Shown piece after piece: positions 11,443-19,965 of a stretch of 64,000 nt of DNA. The notes under the pieces were generated by a model that was not told the DNA's origin, ran no database searches, and worked only from the letters and a program-made list of their open reading frames with translations. Numbering within the stretch: position 1 is the stretch's first letter; each line of letters begins with the position of its first letter. Location: NCBI GenBank assembly GCA_025210475.1, contig JAOARW010000046.1:248001-312000 (forward strand), given 5' to 3'. Position numbers and translations under genes: made by a program. This DNA comes from Carboxylicivirga sp. Its GTDB lineage: Bacteria; Bacteroidota; Bacteroidia; Bacteroidales; Marinilabiliaceae.

Positions 11443-13269
11443 ATGAGAACTAAAAACTTCATTTCCATAGTTGGCTGTTTGATGTTGATCTATAGTCAAA
11501 TCACTGCACAGTCCATTCCTAACGACAGCATTTGTGAATCAAAGTTGTATATAAAAATTTTTAATCAGTTTAAATTACTAAAACACGATAATGCGAGTTT
11601 TCCAATAGGTGATTTAGAAACTGAAAAAATCCGTTTTATAGTACCGGACAAGATAAAGGCATGGAAAGATTATATCTATCGGTATAAAACTGTTCCCGTT
11701 TTCAGTTATGAAGCTCTGCATAAAAGTAGTAAAGACAGGCAAAAGCAATTTGATCATCAAATCTTTGTAATAGATGATCAGGTGGATTATTCTGCACTGA
11801 AGCAAGTCATCCCTAATAGTAAATTATCACTTGTAATTTTTCGTGATACAATTGATACAGATTTAACTGCTTTAATGGAAATGGCGGATAATGTTTTGCA
11901 TTGCCCGACGAATAACTATATCAGTTACGATTTGTCAGTTCAGCTTGTTTTTGATGCACTTTCTTTAGATCAGGAACCAGCCTTTTATGATGTTAACAAA
12001 CGACTTAAATATTTACCTCCAAGGTTACTGGGATTAGATTCTGAAAGTATTTATAAGCAAGTGGATTCAATTGTTTATGTGGCGATTTCAGAAGGTGCGT
12101 TCCCTGGTTGTCGGGTTTTGGTAGCGCACAAAGGAGCAGTGATCTTCAACGAATCCTATGGCCATCATACCTATAAGAAACGGACAGCTGTTCAACAGCA
12201 CGATGTTTACGATTTGGCTTCGGTAACAAAAATAGCAGGACCACTGCCCTTAATCATGCAAGCCTGTGATGAAGGCAATATGGAGTTGGATCAACCTTTT
12301 AGCAACTATTGGAAGGATTGGCAAAAGCGTCTTTTTCATCGATCAGACAAAGATAAGATGACCTTGCGTGAGGTGCTGGCACATCAGGCACGTTTAACGC
12401 CTTACATCAATTACTACCCAATGACCATGAAGGATGGGCAATACTTGAAGAAATACTATCGACTAAATCCATCGGAGAAATATTCCTTGCCCATTGATCG
12501 TCACTTGTACCTTTCGACAGAATTTAAAAAGGAGATATACAAAGCCATTCGCAGGTCTCCTTTGTTAAACGAAGCCAAATACAAATACAGCGGTCTGTCT
12601 TATATTATTTATCCACAATTGTTGAGCGATCTTTTTAATGATGAATATGAAACGATTTTATATCGGAACTTTTATGAGCGGCTGGGCGCATCATCCTTAT
12701 GTTATCGTCCTTTAGATAAAATAGAAACAGATCGGATAGTGCCAACGGAGTACGACAGCTTATATCGCAAGCATCAGATAAAAGGCTGGGTGCACGACGA
12801 AGCTGCGGCTGTAATGGGTGGTGTGTCAGGCAATGCCGGATTGTTTGCCAGTGCTGATGATTTGGCCAAGCTCATGCAGATGTATCTACAAAAGGGCTCA
12901 TATGCTGGTATTCGGTATATTTCTGAGGAAACCTTTAATGAGTTTACCAAAGTTCAGTACCCAGATAATGATAATCGTCGGGGAGCAGGATTTGATAAGC
13001 CTTTGTTTGGGAATGATACTTTATCGATTGCAGATAGTTATCCGGCACCGGGTGTGAGCGCTCAAAGTTTTGGGCACAGTGGATTTACCGGCACATTTGT
13101 TTGGGTCGATCCTGCCTATGACATAATCTATATCTTTTTGTCTAACCGTGTTTATCCAACTCGAGATAATCCTCTTATCTATCGGATGAATGTGCGACCA
13201 TCCATCCAACAGGTGTTTTATGAGGAAGTAAAGAAGTCCGAAATAGAAAAGCGGGAGTTCCAGAAATAA
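11443..13269 (+). CDS. Serine hydrolase (class C beta-lactamase fold) with a GH3 C-domain-like N-terminus
   Basis: Exported protein of 608 aa (signal peptide about 1-22). The C-terminal 400 residues are a beta-lactamase/DD-peptidase-type serine hydrolase: nucleophile motif S260-V-T-K263, a Y382-S-G in place of the usual Y-x-N, and H545-S-G. Residues about 40-190 (QFKLLKHDNASFPI and the following alternating strands) resemble the C-terminal domain of GH3 NagZ. In many Bacteroidota a complete GH3 glucosaminidase precedes this same hydrolase in one chain; here the GH3 catalytic barrel is missing. The gene lies in an operon with namZ, so a role in cell-wall fragment turnover is likely. Substrate is unknown. 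Confidence 0.82.
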   Translation: MRTKNFISIVGCLMLIYSQITAQSIPNDSICESKLYIKIFNQFKLLKHDNASFPIGDLETEKIRFIVPDKIKAWKDYIYRYKTVPVFSYEALHKSSKDRQKQFDHQIFVIDDQVDYSALKQVIPNSKLSLVIFRDTIDTDLTALMEMADNVLHCPTNNYISYDLSVQLVFDALSLDQEPAFYDVNKRLKYLPPRLLGLDSESIYKQVDSIVYVAISEGAFPGCRVLVAHKGAVIFNESYGHHTYKKRTAVQQHDVYDLASVTKIAGPLPLIMQACDEGNMELDQPFSNYWKDWQKRLFHRSDKDKMTLREVLAHQARLTPYINYYPMTMKDGQYLKKYYRLNPSEKYSLPIDRHLYLSTEFKKEIYKAIRRSPLLNEAKYKYSGLSYIIYPQLLSDLFNDEYETILYRNFYERLGASSLCYRPLDKIETDRIVPTEYDSLYRKHQIKGWVHDEAAAVMGGVSGNAGLFASADDLAKLMQMYLQKGSYAGIRYISEETFNEFTKVQYPDNDNRRGAGFDKPLFGNDTLSIADSYPAPGVSAQSFGHSGFTGTFVWVDPAYDIIYIFLSNRVYPTRDNPLIYRMNVRPSIQQVFYEEVKKSEIEKREFQK

Positions 13270-13275
13270 AACAGA

Positions 13276-13307
13276 AGCCATTAGTTGTTTACTGGTAGCT
13301 AATGGCT
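13276..13307. terminator. Hairpin between convergent genes
   Basis: The arms AGCCATTAG and CTAATGGCT are perfectly complementary with a 14-nt loop. It is located between two convergent genes and could end transcripts from either side. The T-runs are weak. Confidence 0.45.
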
Positions 13308-13313
13308 AATGAT

Positions 13314-13997
13314 TTACCAATCTTCAGGTAAGCTTTGCTCCTGATTAGGCTCGGGATATTCTGGAGAGGTATTCATCTTATAAAAGATCTGACTCTCGGT
13401 TATCTCCATTTCAATCACCTTCATATGAATCAGGTTGATCAATATCTTTTCAGCCTTACGCGGACTAATATTGGCCATGCCACAAAACTTTGAGAAGGTA
13501 ATGTAGCCGTGAAAACCAAGGTAAGTCAATAGCTTGCTTTCTGCATATTTAATTTTTAAAAGCGAACCGCCCGGTTCTTTCTCACGTTTCCATACTTCCG
13601 TCAGAATACGATTGGCTACTAAATTCTGATCCTTCACCCTCACATAATAAGTTGACTTACCATCTTTATCAGGAGCCGAATGTGGTCGCTTTTTACTCTT
13701 TTCAATAATGATTTCAAGCACAGTTTTACCCTCGACCTCCCATTTTCTGGTCTCGAAGTTAACAGCCGGTTTGCAGTGGCGTTTAGCTGCTGCTTCAATC
13801 ATATAATATTCTTCATCCGACTCAACTCCGGCTATCTTTCCATTGTCTTTAACGCCAATTAACAAGCGCCCACCTTCGGTATTTGCAAAGGCAGCAATGG
13901 AACGTGCAATCTTTTTTGTATCGGTAATTGCAAATTTGAAATCCTGGTGAACATGCTCACCCTCCGAAATCATTTGCAGTAGTTCTTTTTGATTCAC
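13314..13997 (-). CDS. AlbA_2 (Schlafen-like) putative DNA-binding protein
   Basis: Protein of 227 aa with an N-terminal AlbA_2 domain, residues about 1-125. It shows the typical E-x-x-D-F-K-F start (HQDFKFAI), the AFANTEGGRLLIGV motif, a following V-x-D-N-G, and YYVRV near 117-121. The C-terminal third looks like a winged-helix region (YITFSKFCGMANISPRKAEKIL). Members are usually called ATP-binding or transcriptional regulators, without a settled function. It is monocistronic and convergent with the hydrolase gene. Domain identification is good; role unknown. Confidence 0.8.
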   Translation of the reverse strand: MNQKELLQMISEGEHVHQDFKFAITDTKKIARSIAAFANTEGGRLLIGVKDNGKIAGVESDEEYYMIEAAAKRHCKPAVNFETRKWEVEGKTVLEIIIEKSKKRPHSAPDKDGKSTYYVRVKDQNLVANRILTEVWKREKEPGGSLLKIKYAESKLLTYLGFHGYITFSKFCGMANISPRKAEKILINLIHMKVIEMEITESQIFYKMNTSPEYPEPNQEQSLPEDW

Positions 13998-14258
13998 TGT
14001 ATTTCAATTTTGAGCAAAGGTCGTAAAAATGACACGATTAATAAAAACAAACTTTCAGGTTCGTTATTATCAGCTTAAAAGTATCGACAATGCTTAAATA
14101 GCCTGCAATGTACTGAGATTTAGTTATTAAGAATGGATATTAATAAGGATTAATTTCTGTATTTATGAAATATGTCTTGGAAAAAGATGTTAAAAAAGAT
14201 TAACTTTTAAAGAAATAATTCTCTATACCAAGATTATTAAACCCTTAAATCAACAGTT

Positions 14259-14738
14259 ATGGCTGAAGTAAAACAATTGGTAAAAGGATTGGCCGATGAA
14301 CATGGAAGGTCAATGGAGAGTCTTTTACCCATTCTTCAAGGAATTATTAACCAGGAACAACACATTTCGGAAGATGCGATGGTAGAAGTGGCCAGAGAGC
14401 TGAATATTTCAGCTGCTCAGGTCTACGGAACAGCTACTTTCTATTCGTTTTTGCACACCAAGCCACTCGGAAAGTATGTGATTCGGGTGTGTAAAACCAT
14501 TACCTGCATGATGCATGGTAAGAATCAGATAATTAAAGAGCTGGAGACTGTGTTGAAAATTAACCTGGGTGAAACGACACATGATCGCATGTTTACCTTG
14601 ATGGAAACCAATTGTCTGGGTCAATGTCATAAAGGTCCGGCTATGTTAATTAATGATGAACCGTTTACCGAGCTAACGCCAGAAAAAGTGCGTGAGATAA
14701 TTATGAAATATAAACAAAAGGAAATCAGTGCAAATTAA
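14259..14738 (+). CDS. hydC: [FeFe]-hydrogenase HydC/HndA-type subunit (NuoE-like), set 1
   Basis: Thioredoxin-like [2Fe-2S] subunit, 159 aa, homologous to NuoE of complex I. After the N-terminal helical bundle it shows AAQVYGTATFYSFLHTKP. The four cluster cysteines follow as C-x4-C (V-C-K-T-I-T-C) and C-x3-C (N-C-L-G-Q-C-H). In HydABC enzymes this subunit passes electrons between the flavin subunit and the hydrogenase subunit. The genes for HydB and HydA follow within 50 bp each, which makes a complete trimer operon. The 260 bp upstream hold the likely promoter, but no exact TAnnTTTG element was found. Confidence 0.93.
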   Translation: MAEVKQLVKGLADEHGRSMESLLPILQGIINQEQHISEDAMVEVARELNISAAQVYGTATFYSFLHTKPLGKYVIRVCKTITCMMHGKNQIIKELETVLKINLGETTHDRMFTLMETNCLGQCHKGPAMLINDEPFTELTPEKVREIIMKYKQKEISAN

Positions 14739-14785
14739 ATGCAACAAGTTCTCTATTAACATGATTTCATAAAACACGCAACAAG

Positions 14786-15964
14786 ATGAAAAAGAACTTA
14801 CAACGACTCGACCTCATTTTTAAAAATGAACACGATACAGCCACTATTTTAAAGAAAACACTCGAAAGAAATAACGATGAAGTAATTAACGATCTGATTA
14901 GTTCAGGTCTTAAAGGACGTGGAGGGGCAGGATTTCCAACCGGATTAAAATGGAAGTTGGCCGCCGAAACAAAGGAAGAAGAGAAATTTGTCATTTGCAA
15001 TGCCGATGAAGGAGAACCCGGAACTTTTAAAGACCGCGAAATACTATCAAGCGTGCCTCATAAGGTTTTAACCGGGATGGCTGTTTGCGGAAATATTATT
15101 GGTGCTAAAAAAGGTTATATCTACCTACGGGGGGAATACAATTTTTTAAAGCCCCGCTTATTAGAAGTTATTGACGAATTTCATGCATTACTGGATGATT
15201 TGAATCTGGATTTCAAAGTAGAAATTTTCCTTGGAAGTGGTGCATACATCTGTGGTGAGGAAAGTGCTCTGTTTGAGAGCATGGAAGGTAAGCGTGGCGA
15301 ACCACGCAATAAGCCGCCATTCCCAACCGATCATGGATATAAAAACAAGCCTACGGTTATTAATAATGTCGAAACTTTGGCACATACCTACTCAATTATG
15401 AAATACGGTCCTGATAAATTCAAGGATCTCGGTATTCAGGATTCAAGAGGATCGAAGGTGTTTTCGGTATCTGGCGATACGCCTATTCCGGGTATCTATG
15501 AATTGGAATTCGGTATGTCGCTTCAAAAGTTTGTTGATGACTTTGGTGATGGCGATTCAAAGGCAGTACAGGTGGGTGGAGCTTCCGGGTTTTGTGTACC
15601 CCGCAAGAAATTCGGAAAAACAGTTATTGGCTACCAAGGTAAATTAAGAGGTACATCTTTACCTACAGGAGGATCCATGATGATTTTTAATTCATCGCGA
15701 TCCATGTACAATGTATTGCATAATTACCTCGACTTTTTCGTAGAAGAATCATGTGGACAGTGCACACCTTGTCGCGTAGGCACGCAGCAACTGCTTTTAG
15801 GCATCAAAGCCGTGAAAAAAGGTGAGCAACCATCTTCCTATTTGGATAAGCTGCTGGACTTGTCTGAAGCCATGCGGGTAACGGCCAAATGTGGATTAGG
15901 ACAATCTGTCGCTAATTCATTCTCTTCAATAGTTGAGAATTTCAGAGAAGAAATGATTTACTAA
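14786..15964 (+). CDS. hydB: [FeFe]-hydrogenase HydB-type NAD(P)H/FMN subunit, short form, set 1
   Basis: NuoF-like flavoprotein of 392 aa. The nucleotide/FMN motif GRGGAGFPTGLKW lies at residues 44-56 and CNADEGEPGTF at 71-81. A [4Fe-4S] site is formed by C323, C326, C329 and C369 (SCGQCTPC plus KCGLG). Compared with the second copy (25742-27535, 597 aa), it lacks the N-terminal thioredoxin-like [2Fe-2S] domain and the C-terminal two-cluster ferredoxin domain. It should therefore carry a minimal electron path. It lies between hydC and hydA of the same operon. The cofactor (NAD or NADP) cannot be decided by eye. Confidence 0.92.
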   Translation: MKKNLQRLDLIFKNEHDTATILKKTLERNNDEVINDLISSGLKGRGGAGFPTGLKWKLAAETKEEEKFVICNADEGEPGTFKDREILSSVPHKVLTGMAVCGNIIGAKKGYIYLRGEYNFLKPRLLEVIDEFHALLDDLNLDFKVEIFLGSGAYICGEESALFESMEGKRGEPRNKPPFPTDHGYKNKPTVINNVETLAHTYSIMKYGPDKFKDLGIQDSRGSKVFSVSGDTPIPGIYELEFGMSLQKFVDDFGDGDSKAVQVGGASGFCVPRKKFGKTVIGYQGKLRGTSLPTGGSMMIFNSSRSMYNVLHNYLDFFVEESCGQCTPCRVGTQQLLLGIKAVKKGEQPSSYLDKLLDLSEAMRVTAKCGLGQSVANSFSSIVENFREEMIY

Positions 15965-15981
15965 CCTTAAAAGTCTTAATT

Positions 15982-17772
15982 ATGTCAGATAAGATTAATC
16001 TTAAAATTGATAATATAGCCGTTAGTATTCATAGTGGAGCTACGATACTGGAAGCGGCCAGTAAAGTTAATATTCGCATACCGACCTTGTGCTATCACGA
16101 AGATTTATGTGTTGCCGGTAATTGCCGTGTTTGCGTTGTAGAGCAGGCTGGAAGTGACCGCTTATTGCCAGCATGTGCTATGCCCGTTGCCGAAGGTATG
16201 GAAATTCATACCAATAGTATGAAAGTAAGAAGTGCCCGCAAACAGATTGTTGAATTGTTGGTGAGCGAGCATCGCGCCGACTGCACCAGATGCTACAAAA
16301 ATGGTAAGTGCGAATTACAGGAATTGTCGTCGGAATACATTGTTGGGGAAAACGGATTTATCGATTTAGTGGCGCACAAAGGCTATACCATCGATAATTT
16401 TTCTCCTTCCATTATAAAAGATGATAGTAAATGCATTCGTTGCCAGCGTTGTGTCAGAACCTGCGATCAACTGCAGAGCATCAGTGCCCTGACGGTTGCC
16501 CATAAAGGAGAGCACATGAAAGTGTCTTCGTTCTTTGATAAGCCGATGTTTGAGGTGGTTTGTACCAATTGTGGTCAGTGTGTCAACCGTTGTCCAACAG
16601 GCGCCTTAACCGAAAAAACTTACCTGGATGAAGTATGGTCGGCCCTTAATTCCGAAACCAGGCATGTTGTGGTTCAAACAGCACCTGCTGTTCGCATAGC
16701 CTTAGGTGAAGCTTTGGGCATGCCTCCTGGTGAAATCGTTACAGGTAAAATGGTTTCGGCTTTAAGGCGACTGGGCTTTAATTCAGTTTTGGATACCGAT
16801 TTTACAGCCGACCTCACTATTATTGAAGAGGGCAATGAGCTACTTCAACGCCTTAAGCAGGCTGTTAAGGAGAAAGATCCGAATGTTAAGTTGCCGATGA
16901 CAACCTCTTGTTCGCCCGGTTGGGTGAAATTTATTGAGCATGCTTTCCCAGAGTATCTGCCCAATGTATCTACCGCTAAATCGCCGCAACAGATGTTTGG
17001 AGCCTTGGCCAAAACATTTTATGCCAATAAAATAAAGGTTGAACCGGAAAACATGGTGAGTGTGTCTATCATGCCATGTACCGCGAAAAAATACGAGGCG
17101 GATCGTCCGGAGATGCGTAGCAGTGGCTATAAGGACGTGGACTTTGTATTAACAACGCGCGAATTGGCCTTAATGATTAAGCAGGCAGGTATTGATTTTG
17201 CTTCATTGCCGGATGATGAATACGACAGCATCATGGGTGAATCCAGTGGTGCCGCAGTTATTTTTGGTGCTACCGGAGGCGTGATGGAAGCTGCTTTGCG
17301 TACGGCCTACGAAGTGGTTACTGGTCGCGAAGTACCTTTTGATGGATTAAATATTACGCCTGTAAGAGGAATGGAGAGTATTCGCGAGGCAACGATAAAA
17401 ATTGAAAACGTTCTTCCTGAATGGGATTTCCTGGAAGGAGTAGAGTTGAAAACATGTGTGGCTCACGGTTTATCAAATGCTAAAGAGGTGATGGAAGCTG
17501 TGCGTGATGGTAAGTCAGAATATCACTTTATCGAAATAATGGCCTGTCCGGGCGGTTGCTTGGGAGGCGGTGGCCAGCCAATACCAACTTCTCCAGTTAT
17601 TCGTCAGAAACGAAGCGAAGCCATTTATGAAGAAGACGGACTGAAGCCGATTCGTAAGTCGCATGAAAATCCGGAGGTTGTTCATTTGTATGAAGAATTC
17701 CTTAAAGAACCACTGGGTGAAGTATCGCATAAATTGCTTCACACGCATTATACAGAAAGAAATCGGTATTAA
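15982..17772 (+). CDS. hydA: [FeFe] hydrogenase catalytic subunit HydA (HndD type), set 1
   Basis: Catalytic subunit of 596 aa. N-terminal [2Fe-2S] ligands are C37, C48, C51 and C65. A His/Cys [4Fe-4S] site has H97, C101, C104 and C110. Two ferredoxin clusters follow (C151/154/157/161 and C194/197/200/204). The H-cluster domain has L1 TSCSPGW (308-314), L2 MPCTAKKYE around C366, and L3 IMACPGGCLGGGGQP with C522 and C526. L1 reads C310-S311, whereas the paralogue at 27570 has C310-C311 (TSCCPGW). Aligned with TSCC, the Ser falls on the position that normally ligates the cubane of the H-cluster. A strong terminator follows, so this closes operon 1. Confidence 0.95.
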   Translation: MSDKINLKIDNIAVSIHSGATILEAASKVNIRIPTLCYHEDLCVAGNCRVCVVEQAGSDRLLPACAMPVAEGMEIHTNSMKVRSARKQIVELLVSEHRADCTRCYKNGKCELQELSSEYIVGENGFIDLVAHKGYTIDNFSPSIIKDDSKCIRCQRCVRTCDQLQSISALTVAHKGEHMKVSSFFDKPMFEVVCTNCGQCVNRCPTGALTEKTYLDEVWSALNSETRHVVVQTAPAVRIALGEALGMPPGEIVTGKMVSALRRLGFNSVLDTDFTADLTIIEEGNELLQRLKQAVKEKDPNVKLPMTTSCSPGWVKFIEHAFPEYLPNVSTAKSPQQMFGALAKTFYANKIKVEPENMVSVSIMPCTAKKYEADRPEMRSSGYKDVDFVLTTRELALMIKQAGIDFASLPDDEYDSIMGESSGAAVIFGATGGVMEAALRTAYEVVTGREVPFDGLNITPVRGMESIREATIKIENVLPEWDFLEGVELKTCVAHGLSNAKEVMEAVRDGKSEYHFIEIMACPGGCLGGGGQPIPTSPVIRQKRSEAIYEEDGLKPIRKSHENPEVVHLYEEFLKEPLGEVSHKLLHTHYTERNRY

Positions 17773-17779
17773 TTATTGA

Positions 17780-17806
17780 GAAACCGGCCTTGGTCGGTTT
17801 CTTTTT
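17780..17806 (+). terminator. Intrinsic terminator after hydA set 1
   Basis: GAAACCGGCC / GGTCGGTTTC stem followed by TTTTTATT, 8 bp after the hydA stop. It marks the end of the first hydrogenase operon. Confidence 0.8.
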
Positions 17807-17839
17807 ATTATTTTGAACTTGATTTTCGATTTGTGAATT

Positions 17840-18100
17840 ATGGATACTAAGCATGAAATAGTAATATGTCTTGGCAGCTCGTGTTTCTCTCGGGGAAATA
17901 AAGACGTGTTAGAAGTTGTAAAAGTTTTTCTAAAAGAGCATCAGTTAAGTGCAGAGGTTTTTTTTCATGGCGATTTGTGTGGTGGAAAATGCGAAGAAGG
18001 ACCAGTGCTAAAGATCGATGATAAGCTATTCTCGAACGTGACCGTAGACAATGTTTACGAAATCTTAACCAACTACTTTGAAATAGAACAGGAGAGCTAA
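17840..18100 (+). CDS. Stand-alone thioredoxin-like [2Fe-2S] protein
   Basis: Protein of 86 aa with the C-x4-C (I-C-L-G-S-S-C) and C-x3-C (L-C-G-G-K-C) cluster motifs of the NuoE/HydB N-terminal fold, and little else. It opens the regulatory block and lies 5 bp before the sensory hydrogenase gene. It is therefore a likely electron partner of that protein. It could instead replace the N-terminal domain missing from the short HydB of set 1. Both roles are inference; the fold assignment is firm. Confidence 0.85.
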   Translation: MDTKHEIVICLGSSCFSRGNKDVLEVVKVFLKEHQLSAEVFFHGDLCGGKCEEGPVLKIDDKLFSNVTVDNVYEILTNYFEIEQES

Positions 18101-18105
18101 TTGTT

Positions 18106-19965
18106 ATGGGGCAGTTAATTGTAAGCGATAAAGAAAAGTGTAATCTAAGTTATACCTGTGTGAGGGTATGTCCGGCCAAGGCAATTAAAATTGCTGATAA
18201 GCATGCTCAGATATTGCCTGATCGTTGTATCGGTTGTGGGCAGTGCGTAGTGATGTGTGCCCAGGGCGCTATCAGGTATCGAAACGAGGTACAGAATGTT
18301 GAAAACCTAATTAAAACCAATAGTACCGTTGCTGCTATTTGTGATCCGGCCATATCAGGAGAGTTTACCGATATAGCCGACTATCGAAAATTTGTGGCAA
18401 TGATACGGGAGATTGGCTTTGATTTGGTAACGGAAATGTCGTTTGCAGTTGATCTCGTGGCCTATAAATACAAAGATTTGGTTGATAATTTTCAGGGTAA
18501 GCATTATATCACCACTAAATGCCCGGCTGTTACCAATTACATAGAGAAACAAGAGCCCGATTTAGTTGAGAATCTAGCGCCGATTGTGCCGCCTTATATT
18601 GCCATGGCAAAAGTCTTGCACAAGCGTTATGGCGATGATGTTAAGGTGGTATACATTACAGCCTGTACTTCGGCAAAAGATGAAGCCAAAAAGTTTTATC
18701 ACACCGATGGTCACATCGACAGTGTCATCACATTTGTGGAGCTTCGGGATATGTTTGCTCAACAGGGTATTTCAGAAAACACCGTTGAATTTAGTGAATT
18801 TGATCCGCCACTGGGGCGAAAAGGCGGGTTGTTCCCCATTTCACATGGCTTGTTTCAGGCGGTTGATATCAATCAGGGATTGCTTGAAGGAGATATTATC
18901 ATTACTGAAGGACGGACGAATTTTCTCCAGTCAATTAAAGAGTTTAAGTCCGAGAACCAACTGAATCAGCACCTCGATTTATTTTATTGCAAAGGTTGCA
19001 TTCAAGGTCCCGGCACATCCAAAGGAGGTAAGAAGTTTACGCGTCGTTCTCAGGTTATTAAGTATGTCAATAAGCGCATGAAGGCCATTGATGCTTACCA
19101 GTGGCGCCTGGATATCGAGGAGTTTAAAAACCTGGAGTTGTCGCGCGCATTTAAAACAAAAGATAAGCGCTTGCCGGTTCCAACAAAGGCCGAAGTAGAC
19201 GTGGTGTTGGCTGATATGGGTAAGTCCAGACGTGAGGATCAGTTGGGCTGTGGAGCTTGTGGGTATCCAACATGCCGCGAGTTTGCTGTTGCTCATTTGC
19301 AGGGGCTAACCGATTACGAACAATGCTACACTTTCTCCATAAAGAAATTGCGTGCTTATGTAAATAAGGTCAATGCAGCGAATGAAAAGTATAAGAAAAC
19401 ACAGGAAGCTTTGGTGAAAAGCGAAGAAAAGGCCAGAAATGAAGAAGGTTTGGCCCGCGAAGCAGCCGAAACAACTACGGCCATGCTAAATAAGTTACGC
19501 GCCGGTGTGGTAATAGTTGATAAGGACTTAAACGTCATTGAGGCAAACCGCAAGTTTGTGGATATGTTGGGTGACGATGCCAAAGAAATAGCAGAGGTTG
19601 TACCCGGTCTGAAAGGAGCTGAGCTCAAAAGTCTTGTCAGTTTTCATAAAGTGTTTGCTACCGTGCTGCAATCGGGTCAGGATGTATTGGACCGCGATGT
19701 TGATTATGCCGATTCAATTTTTAACGTGTCGGTGTTTACCATAAAGCGAAACGAAGTGGTTGGCGGCATTATTCGCGATTTGATTACCCCTGAAGTACGC
19801 AAAGAGGAGGTGATTAAACGTGCTCAGGATGTAATTAAGGAAAATCTGGAAACCGTTCAGCAGATCGCTTTTCTGCTAGGTGAGAGTGCATCAAAAACTG
19901 AAAAAACACTGAATAGTATAATTGAAGCTCAACAATTAGGAGAAACCCATGGATCCGGAAAATAA
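18106..19965 (+). CDS. hydS: Putative sensory [FeFe]-hydrogenase-like protein with PAS domain
   Basis: A 619-aa protein resembling group C sensory hydrogenases. Ferredoxin region: C12, C18, C22 (one expected Cys is Ser, CNLSYTC) and C41/44/47/51. Degenerate H-cluster domain: L1 TTKCPAV (136-142), L2 ITACTSAKDE with C187, and L3 FYCKGCIQGPG with C295 and C298. The proton-relay Cys is Lys138, while four possible cubane ligands remain. A further 4Fe-4S domain follows (CGACGYPTC, C382/385/390, C407), then a helical stretch (about 420-460) and a PAS domain (about 460-555). The 3' end overlaps the phosphatase gene by 17 bp. A hydrogen or redox sensor that controls the phosphatase is the natural reading, but it is inferred. 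Confidence 0.87.
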   Translation: MGQLIVSDKEKCNLSYTCVRVCPAKAIKIADKHAQILPDRCIGCGQCVVMCAQGAIRYRNEVQNVENLIKTNSTVAAICDPAISGEFTDIADYRKFVAMIREIGFDLVTEMSFAVDLVAYKYKDLVDNFQGKHYITTKCPAVTNYIEKQEPDLVENLAPIVPPYIAMAKVLHKRYGDDVKVVYITACTSAKDEAKKFYHTDGHIDSVITFVELRDMFAQQGISENTVEFSEFDPPLGRKGGLFPISHGLFQAVDINQGLLEGDIIITEGRTNFLQSIKEFKSENQLNQHLDLFYCKGCIQGPGTSKGGKKFTRRSQVIKYVNKRMKAIDAYQWRLDIEEFKNLELSRAFKTKDKRLPVPTKAEVDVVLADMGKSRREDQLGCGACGYPTCREFAVAHLQGLTDYEQCYTFSIKKLRAYVNKVNAANEKYKKTQEALVKSEEKARNEEGLAREAAETTTAMLNKLRAGVVIVDKDLNVIEANRKFVDMLGDDAKEIAEVVPGLKGAELKSLVSFHKVFATVLQSGQDVLDRDVDYADSIFNVSVFTIKRNEVVGGIIRDLITPEVRKEEVIKRAQDVIKENLETVQQIAFLLGESASKTEKTLNSIIEAQQLGETHGSGK

